Shown here: piece after piece, positions 11,880 to 24,800 of the stretch
Layout: every line of letters starts with the position of its first letter
How positions within the stretch are numbered: position 1 is the first letter of the stretch
Program-made: the position numbers and the translations under genes
Notes under the pieces: model-generated
Told to the model about the DNA's origin: nothing
The model's input: the letters and a program-made list of their open reading frames with translations, nothing else
Databases searched by the model: none
Origin: Limnoperna fortunei
Taxonomy: Eukaryota > Mollusca > Bivalvia > Mytilida > Modiolidae
Direction of reading: 5' to 3'
DNA length: 64,000 nucleotides
Assembly: GCA_944474755.1 (NCBI GenBank)
Contig: OX104117.1
Location: forward strand, 70,160,926-70,224,925

Positions 11880-12990
11880 TAACTACCTCCCTTAAAGGGG
11901 CTGGTAACCGCGATTAACATGTATGACTCGCACATGCAGTATATTCTTACCACTAACTTTCAGTGAGAAAATACTTGTTTCCAATGCAAAACCACAAAAA
12001 AAAATGTTTTGCAACATATTTTGACCTCGCTATTGTGATGTTCCAGTTTTATTTTTGGGTTCACATAATTACAAATAATTTTATTGTCTGGAAATTCAAC
12101 AACAATCGGACATGCATAATGCGAGTATTCAGTGTCAATTGTCATTCTTTTGAACGCCTGACATGATTGACTTAATTGACAGGTGGGTGGCCCCATGTAT
12201 CAAATGCAAACCAATCAATAAGTGTGACAGGAAAAACTTCACGATGGGAGGAGCATTCCTTCATAGACTTGAAATCATGTGTTAATGATCTCTCTACATC
12301 ACTGCAATAAAACGATGCACCTTTCTGGATTGCAATAATTTCCTTCAACAAAATAAAAAACGAAATAATCTTAAGCTATTTTATTTTCAATATATTTCCC
12401 TAAACCTATGACTGCAATTTGGAAAATGCTTATCCTAAAACAGGTGGGTAAAATATAGCTTGGAAAGTCGTATCGGAAACAAGCAACACAATTTCCCATG
12501 GTAATTTTTGCAAATTGCACGTGTACCTTTCCCAATTAACACCAGTCACCTGTAAAGGAGTCTTCTCAGTGGGACATTTTTTAATTATAGGTATGTATTG
12601 AAAGCCATGCTCACACAAATCAGAGACATATAATAATTACATGTACTAGTAATTATATAGATTTATGTCATTTATATTGCATGTATATTTGCTGACACCA
12701 CAATAAAAATCCCCTTTATCTAAACGGCAGTCAGGTGTATGTAGTATCTTGCATCCGCTGAACAGGTAATTAATTTCCTTGGGGCACAAAGTAGGAAAAA
12801 AAATGTTCTAACAATTTATTAAATACGTATTAATCACAGTTTATTGTTAACACTTATTGTGTATAAATTTTAAAGTTTTTAACTGCACACTTTTATTCGA
12901 CAAAAGTTTGCAAAGTCTGATACATATTTTAATACCCCGTTTAATTTAACGTGGGTTTCACCTACGTAGGTGCCAATTAATTGTTTATTG
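11880..12990. other. Non-coding interval with ancient inverted copies
   Basis: No exon recognised. The stretches near 12530-12560 and 12755-12795 recur inverted near 13640-13670 and 13437-13490 (for example GGTGCCCCGAGGAAT versus its complement near GGGGCAC), marking an old fold-back duplication that overlaps the next element. An X-box-like motif is at 12492-12505. Confidence 0.45.
12492..12505. promoter_or_regulatory. RFX X-box-like motif
   Basis: TTTCCCATGGTAAT matches 11 of 14 positions of a GTTGCCATGGTAAC-type X-box. X-boxes mark promoters of ciliary genes bound by RFX factors. The position between the divergent ENKD1 and C2orf81 genes is suggestive, but no transcription start is known and chance matches of this quality occur. 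Confidence 0.25.
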
Positions 12991-12996
12991 AAGGTA

Positions 12997-14409
12997 CACT
13001 ACAGCCAAAACGGATTACGCCAAGTCCGTGAGTCCATGATGGACAACGATTGTAGTACACGGACATTCCCGATGGACAGAAGTTCATCATTCGCGGACAC
13101 TTCAGATATAATGTCCCCAATGGATCCGCGATTTCTTCCATATGTCCGCGAACGTAAACGTTATTGTCATGGACTGAATTCGATAAATACTTTATTTGAA
13201 GATAGTGTATTGTTCCAATCATTAAACCATTCAGTTGTGTATTAATTCTTTATAGATCGTCAGTAAAAACATGTTCAAGAAGGGTACTTTATTAATTATT
13301 TTACATCATAAATATTTTAATATTAATTTGTAAAAAAGGGGTAACAAAAAACAGATATAGTTAACTTTTATACAATAAAGGTGTGTTTAAACTCTTATAA
13401 TAAACAGTAGGTATTAATAAAACGCTGGCGTAAAACACCTTTCCTTATGGTGCCCCGAGGAATTAGGATACCTGTCGTCCACCGGATGCAAAATAGAACG
13501 GTCCATTGATCAAGGAACACCTGCGATTTTATTGCGGGGTTAACTAATATACGCATGTATAAATGTGTTTAAGAGTTGAAAGGTATGAATTACGGTAAAT
13601 TTCATAATTGTAATAAAAAAATGTCCCGCTGGCTTCCTGTTCAGGTGATCATGACTGGTGTTAATTGATGAAGGTAACCAACACGTGGACTTTCCGTGTA
13701 ATTAAAATACTACGCCGACCGCAAAGTTTTATTGCTCAAACACATTGGAGCAATATTTTTCCCACACGTTTTCAAAACTTTGGCAGTCGTAGATTAAGTG
13801 GAATATTGTTAAAAAGGCATATTTACTTAAATTTTTTTAAAGGAATTTTGTACAATTAGTTTCAACCTCGAATTTTGATGTCGTCAGCCAGCGACACGTG
13901 TCACTTATAGTTTTTTGCTCCTCCCATTCATTGAGTGATTCCCGCCTCACCTATTGATATTTTGGTAATAGGTGTGTTAGTTTTGGCACACCTATCTGTC
14001 CATTAATCTAATCTCATCAGGTATTCAAAGAGACCAATAATTGACACATGATTTCTCACTCCGTGCATGTCCGAGGCGATTGTTTTTGAATTTACACAAC
14101 GTAGAATCTGTTGAATGAACAATTATGTAAAACGAACATAAAATAAAGACATATGAGTAACGAGGTTTCTAAAATGTTACTGCCTTTCTGCAACAAATAC
14201 TTTCATTACGAATTTCTGCAGTTACAACATATGCCTTGTAAAAAAACCGTGTTTATCGCGGCAATACCACGAAGTCCATTAATAGACGATTTTGCAGTCA
14301 TTTTGGTCACGGAACGTTCGAGGACAATTATCACTAAAAAAATTGATTGCCGCGTCGCGTTCGGCCGTGTTTTTTCACGGACTTTGCGGAATCCATCTTG
14401 GCCGCAGTG
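12997..14409. mobile_element. TA-flanked inverted-repeat element (Tc1/mariner-like ends)
   Basis: The left end CACTACAGCCAAAACGGATT mirrors the right end, which read on the minus strand is CACTGCGGCCAAGATGGATT. Both arms continue into CGC.AAGTCCGTGA. TA occurs immediately outside both ends (12995-12996 and 14410-14411), as expected for TA-targeting transposons. It is 1,413 bp with no transposase, so non-autonomous. Open frames at 12970-13245 and 14153-14424 run through the arms and are artefacts. Confidence 0.7.
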
Positions 14410-14552
14410 TATAGTGTAACACATTTATGTTATGGCTTGTATACCAACTACAGTCTTACATGTAAACTAGAGGTACCGAACATGTTACCGGTAAGTGGCG
14501 CGCATATGGAAAGACATCAAACTTTACCATAGAAAATTGCTCTATCACATTG

Positions 14553-15530
14553 AAAAATACCCCGCATTTCAAAACGCTAAATAACTGTGGAAAAATAAAG
14601 TGATGTTGTCACGCAAAAACAATAACCAACATACGTCAACATTTAGTATAGTGTTATAATTATGATATTGATGCTGGTTAGTGAAAGCAGAGCAGCTGTA
14701 TATTGGCATGTAATTAATTGATTCATTAGTAAAAGACACGCCTCCTTATCTGTTGTGGTCAGTTTGGTCAGATGTGAATATGCATAAGATGATTATCTAA
14801 AAAATGCACGTGTAGTCTGGGGAAAAGGGGAGATTTTTTTAACTTTGCTGATGTTTATAGAGAATTTTGATGATGACTTTGCTTTTGTTTTATGTAGAAT
14901 TTAGATATAGATTTAGTGAATATAGAATATTAGCCTTAATTCGTCTTGTTTAATTAGATCAGCAGGAAAAGGATCTAAAAATAGGCCATATTAGGCTGAC
15001 TACTGTACTGTAATCTCAATGCACAATATGGAACAATTTAAAAATGCAAGTAAAAGAAACGGGGTGTGACTTTCTGAACTCTTATAACTGTCTTGCACTT
15101 CTTACACCCTGATAGTGCTAATAGTTGTAATTATGACGTTTTGCACTAAGCTGACATGTATGATGTGTGATGGGCTTGCAGCAGTCGCCTATCGCAGAGG
15201 AGCCGAAAACAACAGAAATGCCACCGATTTCCCCCATTTTAGAGTCAGTATATTTCTTACCAATATTATCTTATGAGAAACTGTCCTGTTATTGTTTTTG
15301 TGAAATGTTGAAAACGTGAAAAAATTTCGAAAACTATTGTTGGTAAGGTAAACTATCCAACGATGCCATATTGAATATTTTACTCACGTGACTTTGTGAG
15401 AAAATAAAAGCTTGTATTTTTTACTTTTTTATGATGTGACAGTAAATAAAATTGAAGTTACCAAAAGAATAATAAATTACAACGCATATACTTTCTATTT
15501 TTAAATTATTTACTACGACGAGACATTGCG
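14553..15530. other. Partial dispersed repeat and upstream region of C2orf81
   Basis: 14553-14690 is a third, shorter copy of the CATTTCAAAACGCTAAAT...ACGTCAACATTTAGTATAG block. The rest is AT-rich and holds no recognised exon. It should contain the C2orf81 promoter and perhaps the ENKD1 5' end. Confidence 0.5.
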
Positions 15531-15531
15531 A

Positions 15532-15545
15532 GCTTCCATGGTATC
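15532..15545. promoter_or_regulatory. RFX X-box-like motif upstream of C2orf81
   Basis: GCTTCCATGGTATC lies about 150 bp before the C2orf81 start codon and matches 11 of 14 positions of a GTTGCCATGGTAAC-type X-box. The family is ciliary/testis-associated, so an RFX site here would be reasonable. This is inference from position and motif only. Confidence 0.35.
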
Positions 15546-15695
15546 CATGTGAATTCAAACATCCGGTTTCGGAATTTAATGAGAGCTGCAAAAAGAGTTG
15601 AAATACAATTACCTTTCCAAATCATGTAGCACAGAATAAGTGGAAGCAGATAAGTTGTTTAAATTCAGAAAGAGTGTAAATAAACTTCTATAAAC

Positions 15696-15811
15696 ATGTC
15701 GAGGGCAGCAGTCTCTAAATCAAGGGCTGATAAAGGTTCTAAACCTGCACCTGCTCATACTCCAGTTGTGGCCCACGAAATTGTTCCAGGGAAATTCAAT
15801 GACCAAGACTG
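15696..15811 (+). CDS. C2orf81: C2orf81 exon 1 (start)
   Basis: ATG at 15696-15698 opens MSRAAVSKSRADKG. The exon ends two bases into a tryptophan codon at donor GTTAGT. It contains EIVPGKFNDQDW, equivalent to the DIVPGRLSEAEW segment of the vertebrate protein. The start is chosen because the vertebrate N-terminus is similarly short with a RSKA-like basic motif. An in-frame stop, TAA, lies at 15681-15683. Confidence 0.88.
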
Positions 15812-18800
15812 GTTAGTAACACAGTTGGAATGTTATATATGACGTGTTTATGAAAGAATATTGTTCGTTTACGTTAATAAAAGTCAAAGTAATGTAACCT
15901 TTTTAAACGCATATATTATGAGGGAGGCGAGGAGAGGTCATCATCCCAAATTCCTGATAAAAAATTAGAAAATCCTGAATTCTTTGTGATTTCTATCAAA
16001 TGACATTTTCCTGATACAGAGAAATTCAGAAGTTTAATCAATAAAAATATTGTCCATATGTTGTCAATATTGAGTAGTGGTATCAGGTCACTTCGGTACT
16101 GACATAATTAGTCACTTCGGTACTCGGTACTGGACACTTCGGTACTCGGTACTGGTCACCTCGGTACCTTTTTAATTTTCGGTACTTTGAAGTACTTGTT
16201 TATGTGTTTTATCAATAAAACAAGAAAATTAGTTGTGTATACAGACGAATTAATAACTTAATATATTTTGATACGAATGTTTAACAGTTTCACTATTTAT
16301 AATCAACTATTAATGGCATTAATTGTGTGTAGGACAAAATCCCACCCAGATACAAATCCCTTCCGTGTAATTTAGCATAGGCGGAAAAAATCCCCCTCGT
16401 TAAATTTATAAGGCGGACAAAATCCGCCCTGTAAAAATTTTAAGTCCCGAATATGATATTTTTAAAAGCATTTTTTTAAAAGTTCACAGTGTACAGTCTC
16501 GTACATATAGAGATAAACCTTACAAAATTCCCTTATATTTTACCCAAAACACCAGATTTTTAAATACTTAATAATAATAATAATTCTTTGTCTCATTTGC
16601 AGTGCTTAATTGGTGTCCTTTAATTAATGTGCACGTGTTTGTACAGACGAATATAGCGTACTTTAGCAAAACATTATATAAACATTCTGTACATCTTATA
16701 TAAAATTGAAACGGGTATGGCTTTTACTTGTAAGTTATAACAGTAAAATAATGGCATTATTTAGTTTAATGAATTGAATTGTTTGTTCAGTAAATAATAA
16801 TGAAAGGGATCAAATTTAGCGGTTCCTTTATGAACACGTCGTTCCAAACAATACAAACCACATCGACTTGATGTGTCCCAATGAAAAAATAATAACAATA
16901 ATAACAATGTTTTAAGCTTTGTCTCATTCATCATTTCAAGTACAACCTAAAGAACTATCGAACAAGATGTACAAAACTGATAGGTATCGTCATAGTCAGA
17001 TTCGGAAGGAATTTTGTCCGCCTTGTAAATTTTAAAAGGGGATTTTGTCCGCCTACGCTAAATTACGCGGAAGGGATTTTGTCCAGGGGGGATTTTGTCT
17101 GCCCCCCGCATTTATTTAATTATCTTTTTAATGATTGGTTTTGTTTGTAAGATCATCAAAGTAAATTAACAAAACTAATTTCTTTTAATTATAAATCATT
17201 ATTAGTTTTATCAATACAAGACAATGTTATACAAAATTTAAACAATATAATACAAAATTCAATTAATACGATATTGACAAATATAAGAATGTCTTCTCAG
17301 TACCGAAATGACCAACATCTAGTACCGAATTGTCCGGTACCGAGTACCGAAGTGTCCAGGTCAGTACCGAGGTGTCCATGTACCGACGTGACCAGGTACC
17401 GAAGTGACTAGCATTCCGAGTAGTAGATCAACCTGAAGTTGCTATTTATACTATACTGACGTAATTTTTATTATTTTTCTGGATGACTGCAACTAAAAAT
17501 CTGGATTTTACTAACTTCGCTGGACTTGAGAACTGTGATAATAAATGTAATATGAAATTCTCTGGTCTTCAGAATCTCTGTGTGGCAGTGTAGGGTTTGA
17601 CATTTATTAAACAATAAAAATTAATCCTGGTAATTTTATATAGGGAATTCCCAGCGAAAAAATATGAAATTTCCCAAATATCGCTTCCGTTTTAATCCCG
17701 ATTTCAAATTTTAACCATATCCCGAATTCCTGTTTAAAAAAATGCCCAATCCCGTGGTCCAGGAAAAGGTCCTCCTGACCCTCATATTCATTTTATTTGT
17801 ACACAGCACCCTTCACATTTTTTGTTTAAGGAACTCCAACCTTGGCAGTGGTTAATATGCTTGGGTTTTATTAATATGACCAGAGAGTTTTAACATATTC
17901 ATCAGTATCCACAGATGGTCAGTGTAACATGAACATGGATTGCAACTTTTTTTTTACACAGTTAACCTAAAATCATTGTATATGGCATTTCCAGCATTAA
18001 TGGAAATAATTAATCAAAAGTCAGGTTTATGTTGTATGTTAGATAAACCTAGGGCATCCTCAGAAACCCACAGCAGTTCATTGCTAACACTTACCAGTTG
18101 TGGGCATAGTCATTAATATTTTCTCCTTTTATTTCAGTATCTATTAAATATAATTAGCAAATTGGATTTTTGTTTTCTGGATACAACTCTTCATTTTGTA
18201 AGGTGTGAAAAATATATCAAACATCAACCACCTTCAAGCAGTGTTCTCCCGAGGCCCTTTACACATGCTTTAAGCACAGTGGTACCACGGTGCTTTATTT
18301 TTTTGCCGCAATGCTATCTGATCTACAGCGGTGGTTTAATTTCACATGCACTTGTCCAGAGTTGCTTCCCCTGCATTAGTGCTTTTTATGCATTATACAT
18401 GTACATGCATTTTGTGTTCTTGGTGTACATTGTAGTATTTCGACCAAAAACTGCTATCCAAACAATTTTAATATATTTTATACAAAGTAAAGAATTAATA
18501 TATAAATCTATACACCCTTAAATGTAAATTTTGAAGAAAGTAATGAAAATTATTACTCTATTAAATGAGCAACCAAATTTATTCCCACCCAGACCGTCCG
18601 ACCAAGGGCATTAAGTTGTTGGTGTAGGACGTAAAAAACTCAAGTCAAGTCAAGTCATTCACACCCAGTTTTTTTGTGAAACTTTTAAATGTGTAGGACT
18701 GTGTCTAGAAGTAAAATATGTATTGCATGTTGAATTGTATACTTAACTATGACCAAGTGTTGAATAACACAGTTAACTAAATAAAAAATGTAATTATTTT

Positions 18801-21800
18801 TTTTTAAAAAGTGAGTTATACAAAAAAGGATAGAAGACAGGTGTCAATATAATACAAAATGTTTGTACATGGCACATAGCTGGTGTAGCTTTATTGTTTA
18901 TTTGTTACAAGTGCCAATGTTAATAGTAGCTTTGTATTTATATCTGTTATCATCTGTTATGTTCCAATAATTGAACACAAACAAATTAAGAAAAATATTA
19001 ATACTATCTCATTTATTACATGTGTTAAATTCAACAAAGTTACCCACTGTTAGAGATAACACACACACACACACAAAAATGCATGTGATGCACAAAATGT
19101 ACGATGTGACGTGCAAAATTTGACCCTTTTTAAAACACGACACCACAGTGCTTTCCAAAATTCCTGGGGAGAACCCTGCTTCAAGTCTTGCATGAAAATA
19201 ATAACGATATAATTTAACACGAAAGATATGCCTGTACATCTTTCACTTAGAATAGACCAAGGCATGGAGGTTTTTTTTTTAATTTTTCAGCTGGTACTAT
19301 TTTATTGAAAACTACTTAGCAATCACTAAGCGTCTTTATGCAAATGTTAATCTGAAACAAGTTTTCTCTCATTTGATTTATGTAAACCCTCGATGGAAGT
19401 GCTACAACCTAATCAAAATATGACGTTTAAGAAATAATATCCACATTTAAGCGTACCAAAGGTTTTTAAGTGTTAGCAAAATGAGATTTTGACTGGATGT
19501 AGGTTCCCGCAATGAAAAGCACACTAACAGTCAATCTTGTCTCAGCAACCCCCTTCATATAACAACTTCCTGTGTTATGCAACCATATTTATTACTCTCC
19601 AGCATTAACCCATTAATTTTACCTTTTTATAACGACTCCCTATCTTACACAACTAATCACTGTGATTTCCGATTGTTTTGAGTGTTTTGATAATTTTTAA
19701 CGCCACTTTCAGCAATTTTTTGGCTATATCGTGGCATCCAGTTTTTATTGGGGAGGAAGCAGGATTACCAGGAGAAAACCCCTGACCTGCAGTCCATTTG
19801 TTTTGACAGAGAAAACCCCAGACCTGCGGTCCATTTGTTTTGACAGAGAAAACCCTAGACCTGCGGTCCATTTGTTTTGACAGAGAAAACCCCAGACCTG
19901 CGGTCCATTTCAATCTGATTAAAATCGGCTGTTATGTTCGCTCCGTATACAACGTTACTACGCCACTAACGTTAGTGGCGTAGTAACGTTGTATAGGGAG
20001 CGAACATAACAGCTGATTTTAATCATATTGTGGTCCATTTGTTTTGACAGAGAAAACCCCAGACCTGCGGTCCATTTGTTTTGACAGAGAAATCCTGTTT
20101 AATACAAATATTGATACAGTTAATAAAGTCATTAAAGAATAAATAAACTGTGTCCGACGAAAAGATTTGTAGACCATTGGCATTGTCAATTATCAAGCTC
20201 CTTCATTAAACAATAAATAAACTGTGTCCGACGAAAAGAAGATTTGTAGACCATTGGCACAATAAATAAACTGTGTCCGACGAAAAGAAGATTTGTAGAC
20301 CATTGGCATTGTACAATAAATAAACTGTGTCCGACGAAAAGAAGATTTGTAGACCATTGGCACAATAAATAAACTGTGTCAGACGAAAAGAAGATTTGTA
20401 GACCATTGGCACAATAAATGATTATAAACTGTGTCCGACCAAAAGAAGATTTGTAGACCATTGCACTGTTTTGCTCAGAATATGCATTTTTGCGCGGAAA
20501 AGGCTTTTAATTTTGGACTTTGATATTTTAAAGCGTGGAATTAGCTCGAAAATTTGGACTTTGTCATTTTTTTAGCTTGGAAAATGCGCAGAAATTGGAC
20601 TTTAATATTTTTCAGCACGGAAGTAGCTCGGAAATGTGGACTTTGTCATTTTTTAGCTTGGAAAATGTGCTGAATGTTGGACTTTAATATTTTTCAGCAC
20701 AGAATTAGCTATGAAATTGGGACTCGGTCATTTTTTGAGCTTGGAAAAATTGGACTTTAATATTTTTGCTCAATGATATCAGGATTTACAATTGCATTAA
20801 ATATGTTAGAATTTCACTAGAATATCTTGATGGTTAAAAAAAAAAATTATTATGCTGAAAATATATATACATTGGTCACCAAACAGCAATTATTGTTTAT
20901 TTAAAACTTTGACAGTTACATGTTAAAATATTAGCATTCAATTTATTAATTAAACTAGTTTACATGTATAAGCACTGAAAAACTAAAAATATTCAGAGTT
21001 TTACAAGTGCATAAATTGAAATAATTATTTGCTATCAATACAAAAACACTAAATTTAATTTGTAATCAATCATAAAATTAATATTTAATTTTTAAAAATA
21101 TTAATTTTTCATGTTCTATTAGTGAAGTATTCTTTAAGTAAAATCTATATAATATAGAAGTAAAATGTTTTAAAAGCAGTGGCTTGTTTTATTTCTAAAA
21201 TAAATATTTTATAACTCAAAAGAATTTAAAATGATTTTTTTCTGAAATGCTTAATTTTTTTTTAAATACAACTAAACTTTGTTTTTTAATTAATCAGTTT
21301 TCAAATATTGACCAATGAAAATGGAGAATCATTAGCCAATCAAAAAAATTGGCACATTTTTCAAATGGATGTTGAGGAGGACAACTCAATGGAGTTTGTT
21401 TACATTTTTAAAACCTAAGATAAGGTATGTGTTTTATATTAAATTTCCTGAAATTAATTTATAAAAATAATAAATTTTTAGAACATTACTACAAATTTTG
21501 ATCCAATAATATGTCTCAGTACTTCACAAAGGAAATATTGTCAATAAATTTTTCAATATTGTTTATATAAAGTTGTCCATTTTGAAAAAAAAATTTTCAC
21601 ACTGGTTTCAGGGGGCCTCGGTGGCCGAGTGGTCAAGGTAGTTCGTTTACTATTGATCACGTGGTCTGTCAACACTGAGATTGCGGGTTCGATTCTCACT
21701 GCAGGCAGGGTGTACTCGACTCCAATCTTAATTGACAAGGATTGCCAGTTTTCCTACTGCAGGTCCGGGGTTCTCTCCGAGTACTCCGGCTTCCTCCCCC

Positions 21801-24800
21801 AATAAAAACTGGACGCCATGAAATAGCTGAAAAATTGCTGAAAATGGCGTTAAAAGACCATTCAAACAAACAAACAAACACACTGGTTTCAAACATATTT
21901 ATCATAACAATAATAAAACTAATAGATATTTGTGGTAATTGTTAAACATTTTATTTAATATAAAAATTGTGCACATTATATATTTATGTTTGTAAGTTCA
22001 TTAATAATTACATAAAGTGTGTAATCAAAACAAGTGCATGTATTTATTTCTTTAGGCAATTTACCTCATGACAACATACAAGCTAACTGAAAATGATCAA
22101 ATTGTTTAATAGTTAGTGTTTCTTTTTTTATGAACACAGTAAAATTGCATGTGTAAAAACAGTAGATTTGTTGTGTTTGCAGATGTTTTAAACAAACTGA
22201 TTTCTACTTATAGAAATTTTAAAGTTCTAATTAATATACATGAAAAAGCAATATTTGTTAATTTTTCTGTAAATAAAATGAATAAAATAAAAATAAAATA
22301 AAATCTGTGTGAACATTTTAAGCATTAGAAAATCATCTATTTATCATGTTTATTGACCTTAATAATTTTGACTGATTCATCTTTTACTCTGGAAGTACAT
22401 TGTATGTTATTGTTTAATTTTATTTTCTTCCATTATAACATGAATAAGCAAAAATGGAAAATGGACATGTGAATTTGATATCGGGCTTCTATGTAAAGCA
22501 GAAGCAACAAAGAACTTGACAAGTACATGTATCCCTTGCTGTCAGAATGATGGGGAAAACAAATAATATTAATTTATTAATTTTCTATTAAATTTTGAAT
22601 ATTTATTATGCTATAATGCAGTTAGTGCTTATCCTTTTTAAATAAGAAATAAATGATTATTAACAATTGTTTTACTTTTCAGAAAACTCTGGCACTTGTA
22701 CAGATTTTACATGCAATCCTCCACTAAAAATGATCTAGCTATGAGCATTGATGAGATCAACTATGATTTGCTGGCATAAAATCAGACTAAGCAAGAGACA
22801 AAATTTTGACATCCCAGGAAATATAAGACCCCACGGAAAAAAAATTGCAAGCCCCTCGGAGAAAAATTCCACCATAACTTTCCAAGCTAAATTTCTGACA
22901 CATGCATGGAAAAAAATTCCGCGGTTGCTTGAAATTCCGAACTTATTTCCAACATAGTGCGGAGTATTCGGAATTTTCCAAGCTATTTTCCGACATAGCA
23001 CAGAATATTCAGAATTTTCCGAGCTATTTTCCGACATAGCACAGAGTATTCGGAAAATTCTAAGCAATTTTGCAACCTAGTGCAGAGTATTCGGACAAAT
23101 TCCAAGCTATTTTCCGACTAAGCGCGGAGTATTCGGACTTTTCCAAGCTATTTTCCGAGCTTAGCTTGGAATTTGGTAACAAATTCCGTGCTAATGTCGG
23201 AAAATCTGTCGGAAATGTGTACATTTTCCAACCAAATTTCCAACATAGCTCGGAAAAGTGTGTTTTTTTCAGGGTTTTTTGATAAAAATATTTTTTTTTA
23301 GCGCGGAGTCGGAATACTCCGCGCTCAAATTTTCCGTGCTAAAATGCGGAATCTCCAGCTACGGGCGGCATTGTCAATTATCAAGCTCCTTCAAACGTAA
23401 AACTAAATTTTAAAGTGATAACAAAATGTTTTTATCTTCTAAGAAGGGAAGTTCAGATTTCTCTGTTAAATTTAATAGAAGTCGATGTTGTTATACAATT
23501 TTATTACCATTTTCATTGGAAAATGGTGATATTTCTTATAAAGTCATTTTTATTCTATGTACATTCCCATTTTGTGTTATAAATGGAAATTATTAATATG
23601 AACCGTTTTCCACAATAATGTAGCCTCCTTTAGTTTTTGGACGTAGCTACAAAGAGGTCCGATTACTCGTAATGGAGCAGCCAGGAGTGATTCATACCCC
23701 GGGATTTTATGCTTATAATCAGCTATGAAACTGTTTCACTCGGGTTTGCTACATACTTTTTTTGATGTCTTTGCAATTTAACTGATATTTCGTTAGTTTT
23801 ACACTTTATTCATAATCATGGCAATTTTGTTGACAAAATTTGAATTCCGGAAGTGCCTAATTTCTTAATCGATTTGGGGAAAAAAGTTCATTCCGGATCA
23901 TTTTAGATATATTCATTGCATTAACCAGATAAACTTTGTACCGATACGATTCCATAATTCTACACTCCACAATTTTAATTTTGTCAACAAATCCATGATT
24001 ACAAAAAAGTGTTAAAGTGGTTTAATTAGACATTGTAGAAATGTGGAGAAAGGACAAAGACATCAGTTTAATGGTGGAAAATATGTATAACTCCCAAGAG
24101 TGTTTTTGCTCCATTACGAATAATAGGACCTTTGTAGCTTTATAGCTACAATTCTGAACCGACTTGCACTTTGTATCAGTAAATCCAGTACAAAGAAAAA
24201 TACATCAACTGAATGTGGAATAAAGTTGAAAAGTTTACATGCATTAATACAATCAGAAATCACAATACTAATGATTGTTGCATATTTTATACTTTCGATA
24301 TAACATAAAATAAATGTCTTATTTTTTCCTTTTTACCTAATTAAACACACAACACAGGTCTACAAGTCACTCTTTCACAAGCTGACAACATGAATGTTTT
24401 GACTGGTATGCAAACATCATGACCTCTGTATGAAGATCCCCTGTCTTATATGTGACCTTTTGTACAATTTCCCTTCAAAGGTCGCCTAAGACAGGTTTGA
24501 CTGTAGTTTCATGTATAGGTGATGTAGAATTATGTCTCCCCCCACTTGGTGGGGAGACATTGTTTTTGTCCTGTCCCTCACAAAGTTATTCCACTCAACT
24601 CCTCTGAAACTACTCAACCAAATATTTTAGAAACTTGGTATGTAACAAGTACACCATATGTAGTTGTGCATAGTACCTGGAAATTCTGATCCTCAAAATT
24701 TTGTGGGAGTTATGGCCCTTTAAACTTAGAATTTTCCAGTGATTCCTTTTAAATCATGGTTTCCGCTCAACCCCTATGAAACTAATAAACCAAATTTTAC

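Larger units (their letters stand above)
15917..17790. mobile_element. Possible outermost inverted-repeat element of a three-layer nest
   Basis: ATGAGGGAGGCGAGGAGAGG at the left faces the complement of ATGAGGGTCAGGAGGACCTT at the right. AT-rich sequence containing CCTGAATTC-like words follows on both sides. The ends are less well matched than those of the two inner elements, and no target-site duplication is clear. Confidence 0.4.

Noticed and set aside
21611..21720. Functional tRNA gene
   Set aside because: A and B boxes are present, but the rest does not fold as a tRNA and is fused to a SINE core and tail with target-site duplications.
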